Positions 1 to 9,500 of a stretch of 56,231 nucleotides of DNA are shown one piece after another. The DNA comes from Candidatus Zixiibacteriota bacterium. GTDB taxonomy: Bacteria > Zixibacteria > MSB-5A5 > UBA10806 > 4484-95. Position 1 is the stretch's first letter. Each line of letters starts with the position of its first letter. Position numbers and translations under genes: made by a program. The notes beneath the pieces are model-generated. The model saw only the letters and a list, made by a program, of their open reading frames with translations. It ran no database searches and was not told the DNA's origin. The stretch is from positions 1-56,231 of the forward strand of contig JAAEQD010000251.1 of assembly GCA_024231855.1 (NCBI GenBank), given 5' to 3'.

Positions 1-1732
1 CATCGGCCGAGGCATAGAATCCATCAAATGAGCAGCCTTGATTCATCCAGCGGAAATAGCCGACAAGGTATGTAACGTCCGCGCCGTTTAATTCGGCGGG
101 CCAAACGGCTGAACCCATATTGGCATCGCCGGGGATATAACCAAATACTTTGCTGACGACGAATTCAACCGGTACATCTAATGGTGAATTGCCGGAATCA
201 TTTGAGTTAAACTTAATAGTGCCGGTATATGTACCCGGCAAAAGATCAGTCGCGTCCATCAGGACATTGATATCGACAGGGCCGTCACTCTCATGAATAG
301 TACCGCTGACGACATCTATGGAAAGCCAGGGCGGTTCGCATGTTAATGAGGCTACATAGTCGTTTTCATATTCGCCGGTGCCGTCGCAGGGCATATCATA
401 CCAGGCGGTTGGCCCGACCCAGACCCAGTACGTACCTGCCGGCAAACTCGTGATTATTTTAGCGGAATCTCCGGGAGCCGCGGTTTCGATAGCCAGAGCT
501 TCATAATCGCCGCAGCCATTACCGGACGATCCGGGCAGAATAATTAGAGTCAGGAGCGGAAAATCAGCGGTTACAGTCCAGGTGAAAAGAGTCGGCTCAG
601 TCAGATCGAAACTAAACCAATCAGTATCTCGAGTACTACCGTCCGACCAGACCGTACCGCAAACTGTCGTGTTGCACGAAAAAGATTCGAATGCTTCGGT
701 TCCCGGCGCCATGGCGCAGCCGCCGTTTTCATCATTACCGCATGCTTCAGCCTCGGGGATACCTTCACCCGGGCAATCGACCAGATTAACCATGGGACCG
801 TCATGAGGCTGATCAGTTATTTTGATCGGGAGTTTATCATAAATATCATCGATATCATCAGATCTCTCGGCGGCCAACAGCGATGGCAGATCGACCTCAT
901 TAGGATCGATTCTGTTATCGTCGCCGGAAAGCTGAAGGATAATATCCTGTATGGCATAGGCGGTGAAATTCAAACGTCCCAGGCCGTCGTTAGTTACAGT
1001 CAGGATTTCCGTATCCGAGAAACCTTCCAAAGCCTCGCCGTAGATATTTTCAGGCGTGACAGAGAAGATCGGAGCGCCCAATTCGCAGCTAACAGTAGCT
1101 ACATAATTGTTTGTATAATCGCCGCTGCCGTCGCAGGGCATATCAAACCAATCATCGGTACCAACTACCAGCCAGTATGTGCCCGCCGGAAGTTCAAGTT
1201 CTACCGAGGCCGTATCATCGGGGCCGGCGCTTATCGAGGCCAGCCAGACAGCGCTTTCGCATCCACCGCTGCCATCATACATCCAGATACGTGTCGGCGC
1301 TTCACCTACTGCCGACCATCTGACGAAACCTTGCTCGGCGATAACAAGCTGGTACCAATCCGTATCGCGAGTTAAATCATCCGACCAATAAGTGCCGCAG
1401 ACATCAACACCGCAACTGATTGATTCAAATGCTTCGGTTCCCGGCGCCATCAGGCAGCCGCCGTTTTCATCATTGCCGCAGGCTTCCAGTTCTATCTGGG
1501 CTTCGGCCGGGCAATCTACGGCCGTGATTACCGGTGAATCGGGTTGGACCATCGTTTTTAGCCTGATTTGTGACGGGGTCAAGATATCGCTGCTAATCGC
1601 GGCGGTTCGGGGATTAACTGATGAAACTTTATCAGCTGCCAATAGATCTGAATTATTGCTTTGACCGGGAATCGCCCAGGCTGACGTTGCCATAACCGTC
1701 AGAATCGTCAATATGATAATTGTATTTTTCAT
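1..1732 (-). CDS. Secreted repeat protein with dockerin-like end (partial, runs off left edge)
   Basis: The frame is open from an ATG at 1732 to the left edge (about 577 codons) with no stop, so this is the N-terminal and central part of a gene whose end is missing. Residues 1-20 form a signal peptide (MKNTIIILTILTVMATSAWA). Two copies of a roughly 200-residue domain follow, each with the pattern CGNDENGGC.MAPGTEAFES.SC....CGT.WSD..TRDTDW, then a beta-rich stretch (GTYWxVVG, YxNxYVA). The last visible residues (FGYIPGDANM...ADVTYLVGYFR...SADA) start a dockerin-like Ca-binding module. The ATG overlaps the TGA of the upstream gene as ATGA, so the two are probably translationally coupled. No enzymatic motif is visible; an extracellular structural or binding role is inferred. 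Confidence 0.85.
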   Translation of the reverse strand, partial: MKNTIIILTILTVMATSAWAIPGQSNNSDLLAADKVSSVNPRTAAISSDILTPSQIRLKTMVQPDSPVITAVDCPAEAQIELEACGNDENGGCLMAPGTEAFESISCGVDVCGTYWSDDLTRDTDWYQLVIAEQGFVRWSAVGEAPTRIWMYDGSGGCESAVWLASISAGPDDTASVELELPAGTYWLVVGTDDWFDMPCDGSGDYTNNYVATVSCELGAPIFSVTPENIYGEALEGFSDTEILTVTNDGLGRLNFTAYAIQDIILQLSGDDNRIDPNEVDLPSLLAAERSDDIDDIYDKLPIKITDQPHDGPMVNLVDCPGEGIPEAEACGNDENGGCAMAPGTEAFESFSCNTTVCGTVWSDGSTRDTDWFSFDLTEPTLFTWTVTADFPLLTLIILPGSSGNGCGDYEALAIETAAPGDSAKIITSLPAGTYWVWVGPTAWYDMPCDGTGEYENDYVASLTCEPPWLSIDVVSGTIHESDGPVDINVLMDATDLLPGTYTGTIKFNSNDSGNSPLDVPVEFVVSKVFGYIPGDANMGSAVWPAELNGADVTYLVGYFRWMNQGCSFDGFYASAD

Positions 1733-4344
1733 CGCTCATCCTCCCTCGAAACAGTTTTCTGGGGAATTATTATAGGAAGTTTATTTTTACCAGATATGAA
1801 TTCCGGTTCGCTGGGAGGAGGTGTATATTGACAGAATAGTATTACAGGTTGCTCTCCCCTGAAATAATTTACAAGGAAAGTTACATCCGAACCAATGAAT
1901 AAGCAATCACCATTAACATCAGCCGCGGAATACAACCATTCATCGCTATCAGTGTTAAAACAACTGTCAGGCGGTGGTGGTCCGATCATCCTTAAATAAT
2001 TCATGGCATATGTGACATCGCTGCCGATTACATTACCGTCGCTGTTGATATCGCCCGGTATGAAATCGCAGGGGAAACTCAGCATCATGTCTATAATAGT
2101 GGTCTCCCTCAAACGTACCTCAACGCCGGTGACAGCGGTATCACGATAGATCGGGTGCGTGAATAATATATCATAAGTTCCAATGGTAAGGCTATCGAGG
2201 AAGTATTCTCCGAATATATCGGTGCTATCGCCAACGCCCGAGCCCACCGCCGTTACATACACGCCTTCAATAGGATCGGACATCACATCGGTGACAAATC
2301 CTCCGACATAGCCCACCGCTTTGAAATAGATCGGGCTGAACAACTCAATAACCGGATAAGATTGTTCAACCAGGGTATCGCTGGCGCTTGATGGTCCGAA
2401 AGTGGGGTGAACTCCGGTGCCAAAGCAGTGGACAGTATCACCAACCAGAAGCGGATCGTTTACTATCTTGACCATAAATGTCATGGCCTTAGTGGGTGTT
2501 TCGAAGTGTAGCCAGGGATTGGTCTGGGATCCGATACTGCTGTATCCGATAAATGATTGGCTTGACCAGCCATCCGGATTTGGCGGAGAGTGTTGGGGCG
2601 ATGTGAATTGAGCGATATCCCATTCGTTAAACGGATATAAAAGCAAGCCCTCATCCTGGCTTAACATACTCTCCACATATTGATCGGCGGCTCCCAGGCA
2701 TAAATGCATATAGGACAAATACACTTCTTCCAGAGTTTGGATATATACATCAACCGGCAATCTGTCGTCCAGATGGGCCGGCATCGGTGAGACATCGAGA
2801 TTGCCATACCAGGCGCTGACTCCGAAGAATATCGAGCTTGTCGATGTTGAGGTGTCATTATCGGCATCAATATCCTCAGGAAGAATCGTGTAAGAGATAA
2901 GTTCATAGGTGGTATCCAGAGCCGTGAATAATTCCTCACCGAATGTAACTGTATCGAGACTGGTGCCGGGCATATCAACTAACGTGAAAGTGTCGGCTAC
3001 AATCGGCGTCGCTCCTCCCAGCGGAAATACCTTGATGATTACATCGAAGGTGCTGGTGGCGTTACCGAAATTCCCCACCTGAGAAATAAGGGGATACGAC
3101 ACATTCTGCTGCACAAAGGCCGGCGGGCTCAGTATTGCCGCCACACCGACATCGTGGAAAGGCAGAGGCTCTAATTGAACGTTCAATGTAACCGTACCGT
3201 TGGGATTAACATTAACGTCCGTTATAGTCGAATCGCGATGATTGGGATGTGAGAAACTAACGTCATGTAAACCCGGATAGAGATTAGGCAATTCGTATGT
3301 TCCATTCGAGGCGGTAGTATCTCTTTTTGAAGTCGCCAGGTCTTCAACTATGACGCCCTCAATTGGAGCGGAAAATTCATCCGTAACCGTTCCCATTATT
3401 CTGCCGGCGCCAAGAATATATATTGGACTATGCATTTCCAGCACCGGGAACCCAAGGCCGCCGAGGCTGTCGCCGGCATTCGATGGACCTTGATAGATAT
3501 TGACACCAGACATTAACGCGTCGTAGGTTCCACCAATTAACATCGGATCATTAACTGTATTCATGGCATAGGTCAAAATCCGCGTGGGAGTTGAAAAATG
3601 AAGCCAGGGAGAATCATAAGGCGGAACGAATTCAGCAAAACCCTGATATGACTGAATCGACCATCCTTCCGGCATACCCGGAGGTGAATATTGAGGATCA
3701 TAGAACTCGCGGGAATCCCATTCGGTAAACGGATAATACCAGACACCTTCAGTCTCGCTAAACAGGCTGTCAATAACGTCATTGGATGTTCCTAAACACA
3801 GATGGACATCAGCGACGAATACATTGCTGTTGGTCTGCGCGAAAGCATCGATACTGATCACGCTATTGATATTGACCGATACCGGGGAACCATCCGCGTT
3901 GCCGTACCACACCGCCAGGCCCCAGAATGTTTCCGAGGTCGTCGAGGTGCCATCATTAGAGGGATCCTCGTCGCCGGCAAGTACGGTATAAGAATTAACC
4001 TGAAACGTCGTTTCAGCGGCAGGGGAGAATGTTTTGCTGAAAGCGATTGTGTCGATCGCGCCGCCGGGCATGTCTGTTACGGTGAAAGTATCAGCTACTT
4101 CAAATGCCGATGAACCCGTTACATTGACCGTGAAAATCACATCGAATGTACTGACTTCGGTTCCCAGATTGAACACGACAGATTTAAGCGCGTAATCTTC
4201 ATCGAGCACAACAGATTCAGGCGGGCTCAATATTGCCGAAACCCCAACATCCTCCGATCGATCATTAGGGGAAGCCCATGATATTGCGCTGGCGAGGAAT
4301 AAGATTATAACTAGCACAATTAACTTAAACATCATTTGTTTCAT
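1729..4344 (-). CDS. Secreted protein: two CARDB-like/Cna-B-like units plus dockerin-like end
   Basis: The 871-residue product has a signal peptide (about residues 1-25, ending AISWA). Two similar halves follow. Each starts DVGV.AILSPP and looks like a CARDB-type adhesive beta domain (about 32-140 and 400-510), and each carries a carboxypeptidase-regulatory-like domain with G.V.G.VTD....PIEGV and ..YRDT or NHRDS patterns (about 335-395 and 690-755). A dockerin-like pair follows near 765-835 (FIPGDINSDGN.IGSDVTYAMNYLR and SAADVNGDC.FIGSDVTFLVNYFRG). The C-terminus is basic and acidic and lacks the WPTP tail of its relatives. GGAGG lies 8 nt before the ATG. The stop overlaps the next ATG. The function is unknown; the family signature is extracellular and adhesive, and the specific role is inference. 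Confidence 0.88.
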   Translation of the reverse strand: MKQMMFKLIVLVIILFLASAISWASPNDRSEDVGVSAILSPPESVVLDEDYALKSVVFNLGTEVSTFDVIFTVNVTGSSAFEVADTFTVTDMPGGAIDTIAFSKTFSPAAETTFQVNSYTVLAGDEDPSNDGTSTTSETFWGLAVWYGNADGSPVSVNINSVISIDAFAQTNSNVFVADVHLCLGTSNDVIDSLFSETEGVWYYPFTEWDSREFYDPQYSPPGMPEGWSIQSYQGFAEFVPPYDSPWLHFSTPTRILTYAMNTVNDPMLIGGTYDALMSGVNIYQGPSNAGDSLGGLGFPVLEMHSPIYILGAGRIMGTVTDEFSAPIEGVIVEDLATSKRDTTASNGTYELPNLYPGLHDVSFSHPNHRDSTITDVNVNPNGTVTLNVQLEPLPFHDVGVAAILSPPAFVQQNVSYPLISQVGNFGNATSTFDVIIKVFPLGGATPIVADTFTLVDMPGTSLDTVTFGEELFTALDTTYELISYTILPEDIDADNDTSTSTSSIFFGVSAWYGNLDVSPMPAHLDDRLPVDVYIQTLEEVYLSYMHLCLGAADQYVESMLSQDEGLLLYPFNEWDIAQFTSPQHSPPNPDGWSSQSFIGYSSIGSQTNPWLHFETPTKAMTFMVKIVNDPLLVGDTVHCFGTGVHPTFGPSSASDTLVEQSYPVIELFSPIYFKAVGYVGGFVTDVMSDPIEGVYVTAVGSGVGDSTDIFGEYFLDSLTIGTYDILFTHPIYRDTAVTGVEVRLRETTIIDMMLSFPCDFIPGDINSDGNVIGSDVTYAMNYLRMIGPPPPDSCFNTDSDEWLYSAADVNGDCLFIGSDVTFLVNYFRGEQPVILFCQYTPPPSEPEFISGKNKLPIIIPQKTVSREDER

Positions 4345-4703
4345 TGCGTCCGCCTCCAGTATTTCTATTTAAATCCTCAGTTTTTGCTTTTGTTAGTATT
4401 ATATGAGAGAAATACGATTAATACATGAACCCGCGTGACAAGAGGCTCTCTTACTATTACTATTGCACTTCTCAACTTCCGGCATAACCAACTAAAAACA
4501 GTCACAGATCAAACTTCATCCCTGTTCGTGGAAACTATGAAGATATTCCTTTTTTGCCTCCTAAACGCAGTATTACAGCAGAACTACGGAGACATCTTTA
4601 ATATAACACCAACTCTATAATACTGTCAACGATTTTTTGGCTTATTCTGTTGTTTTTTAAGAGCTTGACAGAATTTTCCTGAGGTCTTAGCGGCATTATA
4701 TTA
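4345..4703. other. Intergenic region between two leftward secreted-protein genes
   Basis: This 359-nt AT-rich stretch separates the end of the 4704-6122 gene from the start of the 1729-4344 gene and should hold the promoter of the latter. A 61-codon frame on the plus strand (4435-4620) has no ribosome binding site and no recognisable content, so I do not call it. No convincing hairpin terminator was found after the 4704 stop. Confidence 0.5.
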
Positions 4704-6122
4704 TTAATAACCTATCGGCCCCGATGATTCGCAGTTTGGCCAGTCGGCTGGAGCTTCCACAGGAACATCCTCTGGAATCGGCCAACAAGTCTCGTAATCG
4801 ATGCAGTAGCCCAGTGATGTCACTCCCCTGAAGTATGCTACCAGTTTGGTAACATCGCTGCCAATTATATTACAGTCGCCATTAGCATCGGCCGAACCCC
4901 AAAAGCTATCGAGAAAACAAGGCTGGCTGGCTGGCATCCCTCTGAAATAATTCACGAGATAAGTAACATCGCCGCCGATGACACCTGGCGGCCAGGAGCC
5001 ATTGTACATGTTGGCATCACCGGGAAGGTATTCCAGGCAACTTCCCGGGCAGGAGTAATCTTCCGCGCAATCTTCGGCAATGAACCATTCTCCATCAAAA
5101 GAATCACATCCCGCTTGTGTCATCGTCCCAATACATTCGGCCAAAACACAGCACGCGCCGGAATAGACACATGGCTCGCTCCAGACATCCAGGATATATT
5201 GCCCGCATTCCCAGCTATACGCGTCGACGATAATATGATAAATACCAGCCTCAAGCGTATCGATTAGCTCTGATGTGCCATATTCGCCCGGAGCCATGCA
5301 GGAATCGTCATTGGTCTTAATTGGTGTTTCTCCGCAATCGCTATTATAGAGCAGCAGGTAGGTGTCAAATATCGGATCGGTTTGACACAGAGAGAAAGTC
5401 ATTATCGAGCAAGTATCGAGATCGAATTGATAAACAACATCCTCACCACCGAAATTATGATCATTATTGAAATCACAGCTATTTAAAGTATCGCTATAAG
5501 GAAAGGATGGAATAATTATGGGATCCGCGCAATTGTCGCCCTGCGGCGGCGGAACACCCTCGGTAATATTGACAGTATAAGCGAAATCCATTGCCTGGCC
5601 CTCTTCGTTTTCGGCCAGGGCCGGCCAGTATGCCAGGCTATCCTCATTAATATCGCCGGGTATGCCGTTAAATGTTAGCTCTATACCATCGAAACCGCTT
5701 GAACATTGGCCTTCGTCCAAAAAAGTAATGCCGGTGACGGAAATATAATCATCACAGGCGCAATCATCGGTGAGAGCTATTCCGGTGTTGCTCAGGTTTT
5801 CTGTAATCCCGCAGATTGTGATTGAAATATCATTAATGGCATAAGGCAATTCAATTGTATACCAGACTCCATTCCAGTTTAAAAGCGTCGGGCAATCGAC
5901 CGTAGCGTCTATGTTGGTGCCGGTTCCCGATACCGGATATGGCCCCTCAATCAATTCGGCATCCTCGCAAAGATCGTTAGATGGTACAAGCGTGACTGAT
6001 TCCGGGATTTTTACATCAGACGCGTAAATCTCGCCAATCAATGAAGCTGTAGTCATAATAAGTAAAACGAAAATCATATATATCTTACTCATCATCTTGA
6101 TATTGTTTCTTGTGATACGCAA
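4704..6122 (-). CDS. Secreted beta-domain protein with dockerin-like module and WPxPED tail
   Basis: The 472-residue exported protein starts most likely at a TTG (6122) placed 10 nt after GGAGG; the first in-frame ATG lies 27 nt further in. An N-terminal hydrophobic segment (about residues 12-33) is the signal peptide. Two PPC-like beta domains follow: LCEDAELIEGPYPVSGTG (about 50-180) and GDNCADPIIIPSFPYSDT (about 195-320), the second with the typical FDTYLLLY..DCG and GIYHIIVDAYS pattern. A short Cys-rich unit (GACCVLAECIGTMTQAGCDS) precedes the dockerin-like pair (YLPGDANMYNGSWPPGVIGG, then SADANGDCNIIGSDVTKLV). The tail reads WPIPEDVPVEAPADWPNC. No catalytic motif is seen. Its relatives in this window share the module order, so a common extracellular location is likely. 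Confidence 0.87.
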   Translation of the reverse strand: MRITRNNIKMMSKIYMIFVLLIMTTASLIGEIYASDVKIPESVTLVPSNDLCEDAELIEGPYPVSGTGTNIDATVDCPTLLNWNGVWYTIELPYAINDISITICGITENLSNTGIALTDDCACDDYISVTGITFLDEGQCSSGFDGIELTFNGIPGDINEDSLAYWPALAENEEGQAMDFAYTVNITEGVPPPQGDNCADPIIIPSFPYSDTLNSCDFNNDHNFGGEDVVYQFDLDTCSIMTFSLCQTDPIFDTYLLLYNSDCGETPIKTNDDSCMAPGEYGTSELIDTLEAGIYHIIVDAYSWECGQYILDVWSEPCVYSGACCVLAECIGTMTQAGCDSFDGEWFIAEDCAEDYSCPGSCLEYLPGDANMYNGSWPPGVIGGDVTYLVNYFRGMPASQPCFLDSFWGSADANGDCNIIGSDVTKLVAYFRGVTSLGYCIDYETCWPIPEDVPVEAPADWPNCESSGPIGY

Positions 6123-6322
6123 CTTTTAAAATCCTCCAGCGAGGTAATCACCTAAACGAGTCGGTGAAGGAACAGATTCGACTTCAATAATAAATAATTG
6201 CCCGACCTGACTATATTATAAATTATTTGGCGTCGAGTGTCAAGATAATTCTACGCTTCGTTAATGTTGAAAAGCTTCCGTGCAGGCGATTACAGGTCTT
6301 TAATGACGATTAAAAGGAAACA

Positions 6323-6344
6323 GGGACGTTCTGCTTAGCGTCCC
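6323..6344. repeat. Isolated REP-like hairpin
   Basis: GGGACG and CGTCCC form a perfect 6-bp stem around a 10-nt loop (ttctgcttag), between two leftward genes. In the minus direction it is followed by TGTTTCCTTTT, so it could also be a weak terminator. Its layout recalls REP-type palindromes, but only one copy is seen here. Confidence 0.35.
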
Positions 6345-6365
6345 CGTAAAGGATTAATGAATTCA

Positions 6366-6414
6366 GATTAGCAGCGAGTAACAATCAAGAAAGGCAATCA
6401 GGAAAGGTAATCAG
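6366..6414 (+). repeat. Non-coding repeat, copy 1 (inverted copy at 52787-52824)
   Basis: The segment begins GATTAGCAGCGAGT and continues with three units built on YAATCAGGAAAGG. A copy lies on the opposite strand at 52787-52824, starting GGATTAGAAGCGAGT with one unit fewer. Both lie in non-coding DNA 180-290 nt upstream of exported-protein genes, but in opposite orientation relative to those genes. Confidence 0.6.
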
Positions 6415-6487
6415 ATTTTCTATTTCAACTTCTCTATCTTTATAAGATCGAACAATTTCTATTCAGTTTCCAAAGTAAAATCAATTC

Positions 6488-6523
6488 AGTATGGTCGCTC
6501 GCCTTATGACGAACGACCATACT
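6488..6523 (-). terminator. Long hairpin downstream of the 6570-10646 gene
   Basis: AGTATGGTCG pairs with CGACCATACT, extended by TCG/CGA around an internal mismatch. It lies 47 nt past the stop of the leftward gene. The T-run after it is weak, so termination or mRNA 3'-end protection are both possible. Confidence 0.55.
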
Positions 6524-6569
6524 TTGTAGCTTAGCTCAATTTGATTGAGCTGATATCATTCCGAGGCCG

Positions 6570-9500
6570 CTAATTACCACTCGGAGGTGGAGGATTACAG
6601 GGCGGCCAACCGGCCGGCGCGGATGGTGGTAAGTCACCCGGTGTCGGCCAATCTGGCGGGTAAGTAGGACAGAAAGTCGGGTCACCCATGCCACGGAAGT
6701 AGTTGACCAGTTTGGTCACGTCACTACCGATTACCAGGCAATCGCCATTAGCGTCCGCCGAGCACCAGAACATATCTGGAGGAAGCGGACATGGCGGGCT
6801 GGTCGGCAAACCACGGAAGTAGTTAACCAGGTAGGTCACGTCACCACCGATAACCATTGGCGCCCAGCCACGGTTGTACATGTTAGCATCGCCGGGCAGG
6901 TATGGGAAGTCGCCGCTACCGCCGCCAGGAGTCAGACAGAATGCCAGGTCGCTAAGTTCGACAACCAGGGAATCAGTATCTTGATGGTGGAGCCATGACA
7001 TCATATCGCCGTCATCGCTGTTTATCCATAAGAACCAGCAGTTCGGATCTCCCATACCCTGAATTGATACCCAACCGTCAAGAAGTGCGCAGCAAGGATC
7101 AAGGTCGGTCTCGTAATAATAGATCGGCCAATCTGGTCCAAAGTCGTAAGCATATGTACCGGTCAGGGTGACATCGTAAGTACAAACCGGGCCTGTTAGA
7201 TCAGGCTGTCCAGTACCATCGTCAGCCCAGAACTCGATTAAGAACGGCATCGGTTCTTCTTCGCATATACTCCACGCGGCGCCGTCGAAGTAGCCATTGA
7301 TACCCCAGAAGTGAATATCGCAGATTTCTTCCTCAACGATGTAATTGTCATAACGTTTCAGTTGCGGATTCTCATCCGATGTCAAGGCATTTGTGCCAAG
7401 CGGAGTTTGAGAGAAGATAGCGTCATCAGGACAATCCACTAACGGGCAGTAGAATTCGGGACAGGTTTCGCCGGCATACCAGGTACCACCCATTTGATCG
7501 CATTCGGATTCGAGGTTAGTCGCGACGCAGACATCATCCACGCAGCAAGCGCCCAGAATTCCGCAAGGCGGATCGAGATCGGCACACAGGGTATTGGCTA
7601 CGAAACGCCATCCAGCGGGACAATCGCCGGAATCAACGTCATCGAGACAGGTTCCGGTATAATCATCACAACAGGCGCCAACCATAACGCCGGCACTCAG
7701 GCAGAATGGTACATCGAAGGTTTGAGCTGTCCATTCGGTCGTACCAAGGAACTCGAATATCTGAGCGGCAAAATCACCGGTCTGCATAAGCGAAGGTCGA
7801 TGACCTGATTGACCGGCCGCGGAATACGCGAATACCGGAGAAACCTCGAGCCAGTACTTCACGCCACCGGTGAGAGGTACATTAACCGGCAATGTGAGAC
7901 GCCAGACATCAGAACCAGGCACTTCTTCAAAGTACGAGAAGCCTCCTGATGGCACCTCAACCGAATAGATAACACCACCGGCAATTAAATCGGTGTGATT
8001 ACAATCGGGATCGCCGTCTATCGGCTTGCCACCCGGTTCATTTGGAGTGGAGTCAGGGTTATTGGCATAGAATGTAACCATAACACCTTCGTAATCGGCC
8101 GGAGTAGCCAGCGGATCATGGTTCCAGTGGCTGGTCCAGGTAACAACCTCAGTTATAGTAATCGGATCGACGCCGGGCAGGATGAAATCATCCGCGAGAC
8201 CGGCGGCGAAAGGATAAACAGGATCACATTGTGTAGCCGAGGTGTTACCGGTCATGTCGGGAAGGCCGTTTGAGTAAACCGCGCCATCACAAGGTCCGGC
8301 AGGACATTCGAATTCGGGGCAGGTTTCACCCTCGAACCATTGTCCTAACAGGCCGGCGCAATCTTCTTCTGTATTGGTTGCCACGCAGACTCCTTCAACA
8401 CAGCAAGCGCCAAGGATAGGCCCGCATGGCGGTACTAGATCCGCGCAAAGAGTATAGGGCGCGAAACGCCATTCTACTGGGCAATCATAATTCCAGGTGT
8501 TGTCCAAACATTGTCCTGTTACGTCATCGCAGCAGGCGCCCTGTACGTCTATTGCTTCACCTGTTAAGCAGAAAGCGACGTCATATGGTTGGGTAACAAG
8601 GCCTGCACCATCCCATTGCACGCAGGAATTGTTGCCGTTTGTTGTGCTTATCCAGGCAAAGGCACATGAATCTTGGTCATCCGGATGGCCTGATTGGATA
8701 GACATCCAACCGCCTTCGATCGAACAACAAGGATCAAGTACTGCATCCCATCTATATATTTGATACGCGCCGAATAGCATTTCTCCGGTATCGATAGCGG
8801 GGATCGGCATAACATAGTTGCAGGTGGGATTGGCGATATCTGGCTGACCTGTACCATCATCGGGGTAGAACGCGATTTCGAACGTAAACGGTTCATCATA
8901 GCAATCGACCCATGCGCCGGGTTTTGCTTTTATTCCCCAAAAATGGACATCACAAACATTTCCAACAATCGGAACTTCATCGTATACCTTATAGGTCCAC
9001 CATAGATCACTTGTGGCAGCATTATCGGCTTCACGCGGATCCGGATGTTGGTCGTATATTGTGCCGGCCACAGGGCAGGTCATAAGATCTTCAGGACACT
9101 GGAATTCGGGGCAGGTTTGGCCGACGTACCATTGGCCGCCCAACCCGTCGCATTCCTCCTCAGTATTGGTTGCTACGCAAACCATCTCAAGACAGCAAGC
9201 GCCTGTTGGCGGAGGACCGCAGCCGTTACCAACCTCGACAGTTTCATGAGTGCCATCGGCCCATTCAGCATAATTCGAGCCGACCAGGGTCGAGTTGAGG
9301 TAAACCTCATAGTAGCCTTGGCCATAAGTGCAGCAGATTCCGTCGCCATAAGCGTCGTAGACTGTGAAATCATAACAACCGTCGAAATCTATGCAGACAA
9401 CATAGGAGTGAAGCGTGTTCGCGTCAGCCAATGGTCCGCCTGAAGCTATCACCATACTCGTATTTACATCTACAACATCCCAGGTAGTCTCACTCGGGTA

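Noticed and set aside
803..1375. 190-codon plus-strand frame inside the first secreted-protein gene.
   Set aside because: It is antisense to a gene with signal peptide, repeated domains and dockerin-like end; the antisense translation has no features of its own.
4435..4620. 61-codon plus-strand frame in the gap between two secreted-protein genes.
   Set aside because: No ribosome binding site and no protein-like conservation; lies in probable promoter DNA.
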